Assembly: GCA_964352715.1 (NCBI GenBank)
Contig: CAYGSU010000010.1
Location: 8,626 to 72,625, forward strand
DNA length: 64,000 nucleotides
Reading direction: 5' to 3'
Origin: JAVKBW01 sp964352715
GTDB taxonomy: Bacteria; Pseudomonadota; Alphaproteobacteria; UBA8366; Aestuariispiraceae
Shown piece after piece: positions 13,853 through 22,649 of the stretch; position 1 is the first letter of the stretch, and the number at the start of each line of letters is the position of its first letter. The position numbers and the translations under genes are program-made. Below the pieces are notes generated by a model. That model was given only the letters and a program-made list of their open reading frames with translations, was not told where the DNA came from and made no database searches.

Positions 13853-15583
13853 ATGCAGAATCAATCGACCGGCGCGTTGGTGAAGCGCCTCTGGCGGGAT
13901 TACATGAACGGATATATCCGTTTGATCGTTCCGGCGGCTATCCTGCTTCTTCTGGGCGGCCTCACCACCGGCGCACAGGCCTGGCTGATCCAGCCGGCCA
14001 TCGACAAGGCGCTGATTCATGGTGAAGATTTCTATATCTACGCCGCACCAATCGCCATTCTGCTGGTTTCGTCCTTCAAGGGCTTCGCCAACTACGGCCA
14101 GGCCGTTCTGATGAACAAGATGGGGTTCCGGCTGATAGCCCAGATGCAGTCGGACATGATGCGAAGCGTGCTCAGGGCCGATCTCGCCCGGCTGTACCAG
14201 GACGGCACGGATCAGCTTGTCAGCCGCTTTGTCGCCGACAGTTACGTGCTGCGCGATGCGGTTGTGAAATCGATTACCGGCATGGTGCGCGATTTCGTGG
14301 TGCTGGTCGTCATGGTCGGCCTGATGTTTTACCAGAACTGGCAGCTTGCCTGTCTTGTCTTCGCCGTGTTTCCGATATCCGTCCTGCCGATTGTCATTCT
14401 CGGCAAGAAACTGCGCCGGGTTTCGAAGGCGCAGCAGGAACGCACGGCCAGCATGCTGGGTCTGGTCGCCGACCGGCTGCGCGGCATCAAGCTGGTGAAA
14501 TCCTACTGCGCCGAACCGCATGCCCAGGAACGCTCGGACGACCTGTTCGGCCGGCTGGCGGCGATCCATCTGAAAGCGGTTGAGGTCCGGTCGCGCAGCT
14601 ATCCCATCATGGAAACGCTGGGCGGCGTGGCCGTCGCCACGCTGATCGTTTTCGGGTCGATCCAGGTTGCCGATGGCGATGCAACGCCCGGCGAAATCAT
14701 GTCTTTCCTGGCGGCGCTGATGTTCGCCTACCAGCCGATGCGCAGCATTGCCACGCTGAACGCCAGTCTTCAGCAGGGTCTGGCCGGCGCCACGCGGGTT
14801 TTCGAAGCCATCGACATCAAGCCGACGATTCACGAACGCCTTGGCTCGAAACCGCTTGCGGTCAGCGATGGCGCGGTCAGTTTCGAGAATGTCGATTTCG
14901 CCTACGGCGACCGCCCGGTATTGCAGCAGTTGAGCCTTGAGGTTCCCGCCGGCAGCCGGGTCGCACTGGTCGGACCGTCCGGGGCCGGCAAGACCACGAT
15001 TTTCAACCTTCTGATGCGGTTGTACGAACCGACCGCGGGCGTCATTCGCATCGACGGCCAGCCGATAAACGACGTCACCGTACCGTCGCTGCGCGGCGCA
15101 ATTGCGCTGGTCAGCCAGGAAGCGACAATCTTCAATGAGACCGTGGCGGCGAACATCGCCTTCGCCGAACGGGATCCGGACATGGTCCGCGTTCGCGCCG
15201 CCGCCGAAATGGCCGAGGCCGACAGCTTTATCCAGAATCTTGAGGACGGCTACGATACGGTGTTGGGCGAAATGGGCGTGAAGCTTTCCGGCGGTCAGCG
15301 CCAGCGGCTGGCGATTGCCCGGGCAATCTACAAGGATGCCCCGATCCTGCTGCTGGACGAAGCGACCTCAGCCCTGGACGCCGAAACCGAAAAGTTGATC
15401 CAGCAGGCGCTGGAACGGCTGATGCTGGGCCGGACGGTGCTGATGATCGCGCATCGCCTGTCGACCGTCGTGGAAGCCGACACGATTCATGTCATCGAAG
15501 ACGGGCGGCTGATCGAATCCGGCAAGCACAACGATCTGATCGCCAACGATCACCTTTACGCAAAGCTGTACAAGGTCGTCTGA
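13853..15583 (+). CDS. MsbA-type ABC exporter (lipid or multidrug)
   Basis: This is a 576-residue half-transporter. Six membrane helices occupy about residues 20-310, followed by a nucleotide-binding domain. The Walker A GPSGAGKTT has Lys380, the Q-loop is VSQEATIF, the signature is LSGGQRQR, Walker B is ILLLDEATSALD, and the switch is AHRLS. The length and arrangement match MsbA-like lipid exporters, which work as homodimers in the inner membrane; drug export cannot be excluded. It stands alone and ends 6 bases from a convergent gene. Confidence 0.9.
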   Translation: MQNQSTGALVKRLWRDYMNGYIRLIVPAAILLLLGGLTTGAQAWLIQPAIDKALIHGEDFYIYAAPIAILLVSSFKGFANYGQAVLMNKMGFRLIAQMQSDMMRSVLRADLARLYQDGTDQLVSRFVADSYVLRDAVVKSITGMVRDFVVLVVMVGLMFYQNWQLACLVFAVFPISVLPIVILGKKLRRVSKAQQERTASMLGLVADRLRGIKLVKSYCAEPHAQERSDDLFGRLAAIHLKAVEVRSRSYPIMETLGGVAVATLIVFGSIQVADGDATPGEIMSFLAALMFAYQPMRSIATLNASLQQGLAGATRVFEAIDIKPTIHERLGSKPLAVSDGAVSFENVDFAYGDRPVLQQLSLEVPAGSRVALVGPSGAGKTTIFNLLMRLYEPTAGVIRIDGQPINDVTVPSLRGAIALVSQEATIFNETVAANIAFAERDPDMVRVRAAAEMAEADSFIQNLEDGYDTVLGEMGVKLSGGQRQRLAIARAIYKDAPILLLDEATSALDAETEKLIQQALERLMLGRTVLMIAHRLSTVVEADTIHVIEDGRLIESGKHNDLIANDHLYAKLYKVV

Positions 15584-15589
15584 CGACGA

Positions 15590-16738
15590 TCAGCGCGCCG
15601 AAAAGGCCGCCGTCATGTCAGCGATCAGGTCATCGGCGGCCTCGATACCGACCGACAGCCTCAGCATATCGTCGGCGACGCCGGTTTCCGGCGGTTCCAC
15701 CGAATGTCTGTGTTCGATCAGCGTTTCCGTACCGCCCAGCGATGTCGCCCGCTTGATCACCCTCAGCCCGCCGCAGAAATCCAGCGCGGCTTGCCGCCCG
15801 CCGCCCAGATGGAACGACAGCATGCCGCCGAACCCGCCGGTCATCTGTTGTCTGGCAACGACGTGACCCGGATCATCTTGCAGACCGGGATAGCGGACAT
15901 TTGAAACTTCAGGTCTGGATTTCAGAAACACAGCGATCGCCATCGCATTTTCGCATTGCCGCGCCACCCGCAAATGCAGGGTCTTCATGCCGCGCGTCAG
16001 CAGATAGGCGTCGAGCGCACCCAGCACCGGCCCGGCCAGCGCCCGGTGGGTGACGATCCGCTGCCAGAATTCGGTTTCCTCCCGACAGGCCAGCATGCCG
16101 GCCAGCACATCGGAATGCCCGTTCAGATATTTGGTGGCGGAATGGCAGACCAGATCAGCGCCCAGCGCCAGCGGTCGGATGAGTAACGGCGTGGCCGCTG
16201 TGGAATCCACGGCAAGTACAGCGCCGGCGGCATGAACAAGATCGGCCGCCATCGCAATATCGGTAACGATCCATGTCGGGTTCGACGGGGTTTCGATCCA
16301 GACCAGTTTCGTCTTTCCGGGTTTCAGCGCGGCTTCCAGCGCCGCCATGTCGCCGGGCGGAATGAAATCGATGTCGATCCCCCAGGCCGGCGGAAACGTC
16401 TTCAGCCAACTGAACATGCCATGGTACATGCTGGCGGGCACCACCGCATGATCGCCGGCTTTAAGGGCATGAAACGCCGCAGTGCACGCCGCCAGGCCCG
16501 ACCCGAAACTGATCGCAGCGGCAGCGCCTTCCAGCGCCGCCAGTATCGCTTCGGCCTGAAGCACCGCCTTGCCGTCCGGCCGGATGTAGGACCGCCCATC
16601 TGGCAGGTCATAGGCTTCGTTGCGGGCATAGGTGGTCGTCAGATGAACCGGCGGCACAACAGCCCCCGTCGCCTCATCTTCCCAGCCCAGACCCTGGGCC
16701 AGAACCGTATCAGGATGCATTTTCATGCTGTCTTCCAT
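15590..16738 (-). CDS. Trans-sulfuration PLP enzyme (cystathionine synthase/lyase family)
   Basis: The 382-residue protein belongs to the Cys/Met metabolism PLP-dependent family: a GSGLAACTAAFHAL cofactor phosphate loop, ETPSNPTW, and the PLP-binding lysine in SATKYLNGHSDV (Lys203). The usual YSRxxNPT motif is replaced by YIRPDGKAV, so it lies away from the best-studied gamma-synthases. The reaction (gamma-synthase, gamma-lyase or beta-lyase) cannot be fixed from sequence. The first ATG immediately follows the rhomboid stop codon; in-frame Met codons 12 and 18 bases later are alternatives. Confidence 0.88.
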   Translation of the reverse strand: MEDSMKMHPDTVLAQGLGWEDEATGAVVPPVHLTTTYARNEAYDLPDGRSYIRPDGKAVLQAEAILAALEGAAAAISFGSGLAACTAAFHALKAGDHAVVPASMYHGMFSWLKTFPPAWGIDIDFIPPGDMAALEAALKPGKTKLVWIETPSNPTWIVTDIAMAADLVHAAGAVLAVDSTAATPLLIRPLALGADLVCHSATKYLNGHSDVLAGMLACREETEFWQRIVTHRALAGPVLGALDAYLLTRGMKTLHLRVARQCENAMAIAVFLKSRPEVSNVRYPGLQDDPGHVVARQQMTGGFGGMLSFHLGGGRQAALDFCGGLRVIKRATSLGGTETLIEHRHSVEPPETGVADDMLRLSVGIEAADDLIADMTAAFSAR

Positions 16739-17452
16739 TTACCTGTCGTCGTCAGAGCTGCGTTGAAAAAGTTTGATTTCCGGCCGTTTGAAAAACGGCA
16801 ACAGCACCGCACCCGCGATCAGCCCACCGACATGCGCCAGCCAGGCGACATTCGCCCCTTCTACCTTTTGTTCCGACCCGGTGAAAACGCTGTAGAACTG
16901 CAAGGCGATCCAGCCGCCGACAAATACCCAGACCGGCAACTTCAGGGGAATGGCGCCAAACGCCAGCCCCCACAGCTTGACCCGGGGATGCAGCGCCAGA
17001 TAGGCGATAATGACGCCGGAAACAGCACCGCTCGCCCCGACCAGTGGTGCGACAGACGAATTGTCACCAGTCACATAGAGCAGCGTCGCGAAAACCCCGC
17101 ACAACAGATAGAAGATCAGAAACTGCCAGTGCCCCATCGCATCCTCGACCATCGCGCCGAAGACATACAGAAATACCATATTCGTCGTCAGGTGCCACCA
17201 GCCGCCATGCACGAACATGCTGCTCAGCAGGGTCAGCGTAGGCGGGAACGGGTCAAGGCTGGGGTCAACCGAGTGTTCGCCAAGAACAACAGAAGGGATC
17301 GCGCCATAGCGGAAGATGAAAGCCACGAAATCCGGCGGCACCAGATTGGCCTGATAAAAGAAAACGATCACACAGAAGGTGATCAGCCCTGCCGTGACGA
17401 GTTGAAACGGAATTCGTTTCAGCGCCTGCCCGTGATGCAACGGTAAAAACAC
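16739..17452 (-). CDS. Rhomboid-family intramembrane serine protease
   Basis: The 237-residue protein has about six membrane helices. The catalytic Ser141 lies in the motif GASG (139-142), paired with His207 in WLAHVGG. The conserved loop HGGWWHLTTN carries His87 and Asn91 that line the active site. All catalytic residues are present, so it should be active. It cleaves transmembrane segments within the membrane; its substrate is unknown. Its stop codon touches the start of the downstream trans-sulfuration gene, which suggests co-expression. Confidence 0.93.
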   Translation of the reverse strand: MFLPLHHGQALKRIPFQLVTAGLITFCVIVFFYQANLVPPDFVAFIFRYGAIPSVVLGEHSVDPSLDPFPPTLTLLSSMFVHGGWWHLTTNMVFLYVFGAMVEDAMGHWQFLIFYLLCGVFATLLYVTGDNSSVAPLVGASGAVSGVIIAYLALHPRVKLWGLAFGAIPLKLPVWVFVGGWIALQFYSVFTGSEQKVEGANVAWLAHVGGLIAGAVLLPFFKRPEIKLFQRSSDDDR

Positions 17453-17552
17453 GTTCTCAGACCCGCCCTGTAAATCATGCCAATCGAATCATGGTCATAG
17501 TTGGCGCAAATAACAATCATTCAGGATTATCGAAATTCCGCCACAATGCCTG

Positions 17553-17558
17553 TATAAT
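17553..17558 (+). promoter_or_regulatory. Consensus -10 box upstream of the 64-residue ORF
   Basis: TATAAT occurs exactly, 29 bases before the ATG at 17587. A -35 is weak (TCGAAA at 17-base spacing). This suggests a housekeeping sigma promoter for the small gene. Confidence 0.5.
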
Positions 17559-17586
17559 GCAGCAGAACGGAAGAAGGAGACCCCTA

Positions 17587-17781
17587 ATGTTGTATTCTTT
17601 CGCCGATGTCGAAGCTGAAAAACTGGACGCCATCAAGGCAGCCGAAGCCGAAATCGGCACGCCGCTTCTTGCCATGCGTCCGGTGGAAATAAACCCCGCG
17701 GCGCTCGATTCACGAAAGCTTGCCAAAATCCGCTCTCTTGAAGACCGGCTTGGCGTCGTGCTGGTCGCCGTAAAGCACTGA
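17587..17781 (+). CDS. Small hypothetical protein, 64 residues
   Basis: The protein starts at ATG 17587 behind AAGAAGGAG and is supported by a TATAAT box upstream. It is a soluble helical protein with repeated Lys/Glu/Ala pattern (ADVEAEKLDAIKAAEAEIG) and a hydrophobic end (LGVVLVAVKH). I recognise no family. It is alone on this strand between the rhomboid and gatB genes. Confidence 0.7.
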   Translation: MLYSFADVEAEKLDAIKAAEAEIGTPLLAMRPVEINPAALDSRKLAKIRSLEDRLGVVLVAVKH

Positions 17782-17793
17782 CGACGCGGGTTT

Positions 17794-19251
17794 CTAGCCT
17801 TCGAGTTTTGACTTCAGAAGGTCGTTCACCGATTTCGGGTTCGCCTTGCCCTGCGTCGCCTTCATGACCTGGCCGACGAACCAGCCCATCAGGCCGGTCT
17901 TGCCGCTTCTGTAGGTTTCCACCTGACCCGGATTGTCGGCGATGATCTGATCGACAATCGCCTCGATCTCGCCGGTATCGGTGATCTGCGTAAGACCTTT
18001 TTCCTCAACGATTGCGCCCGGGTCCTTCGATGTTTCGAACATTTCATCGAAAACGTCCTTGGCGATCTTGCCGGAAATCGTGCCGTCCTTGATCAGATGC
18101 ACCAATTCGCCGATCTGGCGGGCCGAAACCGGACTGTCGGACAGGGTTTTGCCGGCCTTGTTCAGCCGGCCGAACAGTTCGACCGACAGCCAGTTGGCCG
18201 CAAGTTTCGCATCACCGGCAACCTTCGCCGCTTCTTCGAAATATCTCGCCGTTTCGGTTTCCGCCACCAGCACGCCGGCATCATAAGTGCTGAGGCCATA
18301 ATCCTTGATGAAACGCGCCTTCTTTTCGTCAGGCAGTTCCGGCAGGCTTGCCTTGCAATCTTCGATAAAGGCCGGTTCCAGAATCAGCGGTAACAGGTCC
18401 GGATCCGGGAAGTACCGGTAATCGTGCGCGTCTTCCTTCGACCGCATTGACCGGGTTTCGCCCTTTACCGGGTCGAAAAGGCGGGTTTCCTGCACGATCT
18501 CGCCACCGTCCTCGATCACCTCGATCTGCCGCCGCGCCTCGATTTCAACGGCCTGGCGAACGAAACGGATCGAGTTGATGTTCTTCAGTTCCGTACGCGT
18601 ACCGTACTCGTCACCGGGTTTGCGGACAGATACGTTGACATCGGCCCGCATCGAGCCTTCCGCCATGTTGCCGTCGCAGGATTCGATACACCGGACAATC
18701 GACCGGATCTTGGTGACATAGGCCGCCGCTTCATCCGGCGAGCGCATATCCGGTTTCGACACGATCTCCATCAGCGCGATGCCGCACCGGTTCAGATCGA
18801 TATAGGATTTCGACGGATGCTGGTCGTGCAGCGACTTGCCGGCGTCCTGCTCCAGATGCAGGCGCTCGATGCCAATCGCCTTGGTTTCGCCGTTCTCGAT
18901 ATCGATCAGAATTTCGCCTTCGCCGACAATCGGCTCTTCATACTGCGAAATCTGGTAGCCCTGCGGCAGGTCGGCATAGAAGTAGTTCTTGCGGGCAAAG
19001 ACCGAGCGCGGGTTGATCTGTGCATGCAGCGCCAGACCGGTACGCACCGCCTGGCGAACGCATTCCTCGTTGATCACCGGCAGCATGCCCGGCATCGCCG
19101 CGTCAACCAGGCTGACCTGTTCGTTCGGGCCCGCGCCGAATTCGGTCGATGCACCGGAAAACAGTTTGGATTTTGACGTTACCTGGGCGTGAACTTCCAG
19201 CCCGACAACGACTTCCCAAGCGCCTGTTTCGCCTTCTAGCGTATAGCTCAT
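17794..19251 (-). CDS. gatB: Aspartyl/glutamyl-tRNA amidotransferase subunit B
   Basis: The 485-residue protein begins with WEVVVGLEVHAQ and has the family motifs FARKNYFYADLPQGYQISQYE, LEQDAGKSLHD, DLNRCGIALMEIVS and the GTRTELKNINS block. It ends with the YqeY-like helical tail NPKSVNDLLKSKLEG. GatB binds misacylated Glu-tRNA-Gln or Asp-tRNA-Asn and phosphorylates the acid before amidation. It is the last gene of a gatC-gatA-VOC-gatB operon and begins one base after the stop codon of the VOC gene. Confidence 0.97.
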   Translation of the reverse strand: MSYTLEGETGAWEVVVGLEVHAQVTSKSKLFSGASTEFGAGPNEQVSLVDAAMPGMLPVINEECVRQAVRTGLALHAQINPRSVFARKNYFYADLPQGYQISQYEEPIVGEGEILIDIENGETKAIGIERLHLEQDAGKSLHDQHPSKSYIDLNRCGIALMEIVSKPDMRSPDEAAAYVTKIRSIVRCIESCDGNMAEGSMRADVNVSVRKPGDEYGTRTELKNINSIRFVRQAVEIEARRQIEVIEDGGEIVQETRLFDPVKGETRSMRSKEDAHDYRYFPDPDLLPLILEPAFIEDCKASLPELPDEKKARFIKDYGLSTYDAGVLVAETETARYFEEAAKVAGDAKLAANWLSVELFGRLNKAGKTLSDSPVSARQIGELVHLIKDGTISGKIAKDVFDEMFETSKDPGAIVEEKGLTQITDTGEIEAIVDQIIADNPGQVETYRSGKTGLMGWFVGQVMKATQGKANPKSVNDLLKSKLEG

Positions 19252-19252
19252 C

Positions 19253-19654
19253 TCATGCCTCTCGCGTTTCGATCACGCTGCCGATGCGGATCAGATTGCC
19301 GTTCGGATCCCACAGATAAAATTCCCGCATGCCCCAGGGCCGGTCTTCCGGCGCGCCGCTGATCCGGGCGAAGTCCTGCTCTCCGGCATTCAGAACCGGG
19401 CGTACCGGTAGAAATGACCAGCGGTCGTGATACGCATCGACATCGCTGACATGGAAGTAACAGCCCGATGCCTCGCAGATCGATCGGTCGCGGCAGGGCC
19501 AGAAATGCAGTTCCAGATTGCCAAGTATCAGCCCCAGGAAATTGGCGTCTTGATGAAAGGCCTCAAAACCCAGCTTTTCATAAAAGGCGCAGCTTTCGGC
19601 CAGATCGAGCGACGGCAGCATCGGCACGACATAGTCTGGTCTTTCCGTCGGCAT
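19253..19654 (-). CDS. VOC (glyoxalase/bleomycin resistance)-family protein inside the gat operon
   Basis: The 133-residue protein has the paired beta-alpha-beta-beta-beta units of the VOC fold: PMLPSLDLAESCAFYEKLGF at the start, LGLILGNLELHFW, YFHVSDVDAYHDRW, and the closing EFYLWDPNGNLIRIGS, typical of bleomycin-resistance-type members. Its metal-ligand set cannot be judged by eye. The gene lies between gatA (5-base gap) and gatB (1-base gap), so it is translated together with the amidotransferase. A role connected with GatCAB is not known; co-location may be fortuitous. Confidence 0.85.
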   Translation of the reverse strand: MPTERPDYVVPMLPSLDLAESCAFYEKLGFEAFHQDANFLGLILGNLELHFWPCRDRSICEASGCYFHVSDVDAYHDRWSFLPVRPVLNAGEQDFARISGAPEDRPWGMREFYLWDPNGNLIRIGSVIETREA

Positions 19655-19659
19655 GTCCG

Positions 19660-21138
19660 TCAGCCCGCCAGAAAAGCCGGAACGGCGGAAATGTCTGCCG
19701 CCGATTCCATCACATCGGCGACCCGAAGCACGGTTTCCTCGTCGAACGGACGGCCGATCAGCTGAAGGCCAAGCGGCAGCCCGTTGCCGCTCAATCCTGC
19801 CGGCACCGAAACCGCCGGCAAGCCGGCCAGCGACGCCGGGGTCGTGAACACGTCGTTCATATACATCTGCAGCGGATCATCCTGCTTTTCGTCGAGACCG
19901 AAGGCCGCATTCGGCGCGGTCGGCGCCAGCAGAACGTCGCAGCTTTCCCACGCCGTCTTGAAATCCTGCGCGATGCGGGTCCGCACCTTCTGGGCCTTCA
20001 GGTAGTAGGCGTCATAATACCCGGCGGACAGCACATAGGTGCCGATCAGCACCCGGCGCTGAACTTCCGCGCCGAACCCTTCCGCGCGGGTGTTGCGATA
20101 CATTTCGTTGAGGTCTTCACCATCAACCCTGAGGCCGTAGCGAACGCCGTCATAGCGGGCCAGGTTGGACGACGCCTCGGCCGGTGCAACGATATAATAG
20201 GCCGGCAGGGCGTGTTTTGTGTTCGGCAGCGATACATCGACGATTTCGGCGCCGGCGTCCTTCAGCCAGTCGATACCCTGCTGCCACAGCGCCTCGATTT
20301 CCGTCGGCATGCCGTCGAGCCTGTATTCCTTCGGAATGCCGATTTTCAGGCCTTTAATATCACCGCTCAGCGCGGCTTCGAAATCCGGCACCGTTACATC
20401 AGCGCTGGTTGAATCCTTCGGGTCGTGCCCGGCCATCGAGCCCAGCATCAGCGCCGCATCGCGCACCGTGCGGGTCATCGGACCGGCCTGGTCGAGCGAC
20501 GAGGCGAAGGCGACAATGCCCCAGCGCGAACACCGGCCGTAGGTCGGCTTCAGACCCACAATACCGACAAAGCTGGCCGGCTGCCGGATCGACCCGCCGG
20601 TATCGGTGCCGGTCGCGGCCAGAGCCGCATGGGCGGCAACTGCAGCAGCCGAACCGCCGGAAGACCCGCCCGGCACCAGCTTCTTGTCGGGCGCATCCGA
20701 GGCTTTCCAGGGGTTTTCGACCGGGCCGAAATACGACGACAGGTTCGACGAGCCCATAGCGAATTCATCCAGGTTGGTCTTGCCGAGCATCACCGCACCG
20801 GCATCCCACAGCTTGGCGCTGACCGTCGATTCGTATTCAGGCTTGAACCCTTCGAGAATATGCGAACCGGCTGTTGTCTGAACGCCGCGCGTGCAGAACA
20901 GGTCTTTCATGCCGATCGGCAGGCCTTCCATCGCCCCGGCATCGCCCGTCGCGATGCGCGCATCGCTGGCTTTGGCCATTTCAAGCGCCTGTTCCGGCGT
21001 CTCGACGATATAGGCGTTCAGGTGGCGGGCGGCTTCCACGGCATCGTTGTAAGCAGTTGCGAGTTCGACGGCGGAAATTTCCCGCGCGGCGAGCTTGTCC
21101 CGGGCTTCGGTCAGCGAGAGCGACAGCAGATCAGACAT
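19660..21138 (-). CDS. gatA: Aspartyl/glutamyl-tRNA amidotransferase subunit A
   Basis: I start it at 21138 (GGAGACGAAGG immediately upstream), giving 492 residues; a longer in-frame ORF to 21234 is probably non-coding. It is an amidase-signature protein. The catalytic Lys lies in IGMKDLF, the GGSSGGSAAAVAA motif supplies the cis-Ser, and GTDTGGSIRQPASF carries the nucleophilic Ser. GatA releases ammonia from glutamine for transfer to the tRNA-bound acid. Gene order gatC-gatA with a 10-base gap is standard. Confidence 0.97.
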   Translation of the reverse strand: MSDLLSLSLTEARDKLAAREISAVELATAYNDAVEAARHLNAYIVETPEQALEMAKASDARIATGDAGAMEGLPIGMKDLFCTRGVQTTAGSHILEGFKPEYESTVSAKLWDAGAVMLGKTNLDEFAMGSSNLSSYFGPVENPWKASDAPDKKLVPGGSSGGSAAAVAAHAALAATGTDTGGSIRQPASFVGIVGLKPTYGRCSRWGIVAFASSLDQAGPMTRTVRDAALMLGSMAGHDPKDSTSADVTVPDFEAALSGDIKGLKIGIPKEYRLDGMPTEIEALWQQGIDWLKDAGAEIVDVSLPNTKHALPAYYIVAPAEASSNLARYDGVRYGLRVDGEDLNEMYRNTRAEGFGAEVQRRVLIGTYVLSAGYYDAYYLKAQKVRTRIAQDFKTAWESCDVLLAPTAPNAAFGLDEKQDDPLQMYMNDVFTTPASLAGLPAVSVPAGLSGNGLPLGLQLIGRPFDEETVLRVADVMESAADISAVPAFLAG

Positions 21139-21148
21139 CCTTCGTCTC

Positions 21149-21436
21149 CTACTCGACGACTTTGGGCACGACATAGAAGCCGAGCTCGGTCTGTGGCCCG
21201 TTTGCCAGAACACGGTCGGGGTAGCCGCCATCATTCACCACGTCGGGCCGCTGCGGGCCTATCATGTCGACAACAGACGTCATCGGTTCGACACCGTCGG
21301 TATCGACGGCTTCAAGTTGTTCGACCCAACCGATTATCTGGTTCAATTCGCCGACGAGCGATCCCGCCCGTTCATCGGAAACCCTGATCCTCGCGAGGTT
21401 CGCAACCTTCGCAACCGTATCTTTGTCGAGCGCCAT
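21149..21436 (-). CDS. gatC: Aspartyl/glutamyl-tRNA amidotransferase subunit C
   Basis: The 95-residue protein has the GatC features: a helix DTVAKVANLARIRVSDE, a second helix of the GELNQIIGWVEQLE type, the PMTSVVD segment and the C-terminal FYVVPKVVE strand that packs against GatA. It is the first gene of the gat operon and stabilises the GatA-GatB complex. The 118-base gap to the upstream aminotransferase stop probably includes the operon promoter. Confidence 0.96.
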   Translation of the reverse strand: MALDKDTVAKVANLARIRVSDERAGSLVGELNQIIGWVEQLEAVDTDGVEPMTSVVDMIGPQRPDVVNDGGYPDRVLANGPQTELGFYVVPKVVE

Positions 21437-21554
21437 GCCGACCCCTTCGCTGATTTAACAGACTGTGCAGGAATGCCCCGGAAAACGGCGGCGAAGCTAA
21501 CACCGGGCGCGGCAACCGGCAAGGCCGCCAACCGCTTCAAGGTGTTGAAAGTAG

Positions 21555-22649
21555 CTACAGCGACTTTAAAACCGCCTCGAACGCTTCTGCAAAAATTCCC
21601 CGCTCGCCGGGACGGCCGATGGTGACCCGGATACATCGGTTGAGAGGGGCGACGCCGGGCATGCGGATGAAAACACCCATATCAGCCAATCCTTCGAGAA
21701 CAGCCGTCGCGCGCTCCTTTGAGCCAACGTCGATTGCGACGAAGTTTGTCGCCGATGGCAGCGCCCGCAACCCCAACCGTTCCGCAAGCGCATAGGTTTC
21801 CTGCCGGCCTGCCTCAACGTCGGCAACAACGCCGGAGAGAAAATCTCGGTCGTTCAACGATGCCAGGGCGGCAACCTGCGACAACCGGTTCATCGCAAAA
21901 TGGTTCCGCACCTTGCCGAGACCGGTAATCAGATCGACATGGCCGATTGCATAGCCGATCCGCATACCGGCCATGCCATGCGCCTTAGAAAAGGTCCGCA
22001 TTACAATCACTCTCGGATTACCGGCATCAATTGCCGGCGACGTCCCGTCAGGCGCAAAATCAATGTAGGCCTCATCGAGAACCAAAAGGCAGTTTTCCGG
22101 CACCCCGTCGATCAAGGCCTGAACCGTGTCGGCGTCATGCCAGGTGCCCATCGGGTTATCCGGGTTGGCGAAATACATCAGCTGCGCACCGGTTTCGCGA
22201 ACCTTGGCCAGCAGGGCTTCCGGGTCCTCATGATCGTCGCGGTACGGAACAGTCAGCAGATCAGCCCCGTAGCCCGCAACGTGATAGTTGAAGGTCGGGT
22301 AAGCGCCCAGCGAGGTCACAACCGGCGCGCCGGGATCGGCCACCATCCGCACCGTATAGCCAAGCAGGGCATCCACCCCCTCGCCGACCAAGATATTGTC
22401 GATACCAACGCCGTGTTTCCGGGCGAGCGCCTTGCGAAGGTCATAGTTTTCAGGGTCGCCATACCACGACGCCCGGCCCAGTTCAGCCTGCACAGCTACC
22501 TTCGCCTTCGGCGACATGCCGAAAGCGCTTTCATTCGCTCCCAGCCTGGCGCGAAAGATCCGGCCTGACCGGCGCTCAAGCGTTTCCGGCCCGACGAAGG
22601 GCACAACTGCCGGCAAACCGGCGACGACAGGAGTAAACGGTATGCTCAT
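21555..22649 (-). CDS. HisC-like class I/II PLP aminotransferase
   Basis: The 364-residue protein resembles histidinol-phosphate aminotransferase: RLGANESAFG near the N-terminus, ANPDNPMGTW, LDEAYIDFAPDG and the PLP-binding lysine in FSKAHGMAGMRIGYAIG. It has no his biosynthetic neighbours, so it could be a paralogue acting on another amino acid (aromatic amino acid or L-tyrosine/phenylalanine pathways use similar enzymes). Its start overlaps the stop of the esterase gene by 4 bases. Confidence 0.85.
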   Translation of the reverse strand: MSIPFTPVVAGLPAVVPFVGPETLERRSGRIFRARLGANESAFGMSPKAKVAVQAELGRASWYGDPENYDLRKALARKHGVGIDNILVGEGVDALLGYTVRMVADPGAPVVTSLGAYPTFNYHVAGYGADLLTVPYRDDHEDPEALLAKVRETGAQLMYFANPDNPMGTWHDADTVQALIDGVPENCLLVLDEAYIDFAPDGTSPAIDAGNPRVIVMRTFSKAHGMAGMRIGYAIGHVDLITGLGKVRNHFAMNRLSQVAALASLNDRDFLSGVVADVEAGRQETYALAERLGLRALPSATNFVAIDVGSKERATAVLEGLADMGVFIRMPGVAPLNRCIRVTIGRPGERGIFAEAFEAVLKSL

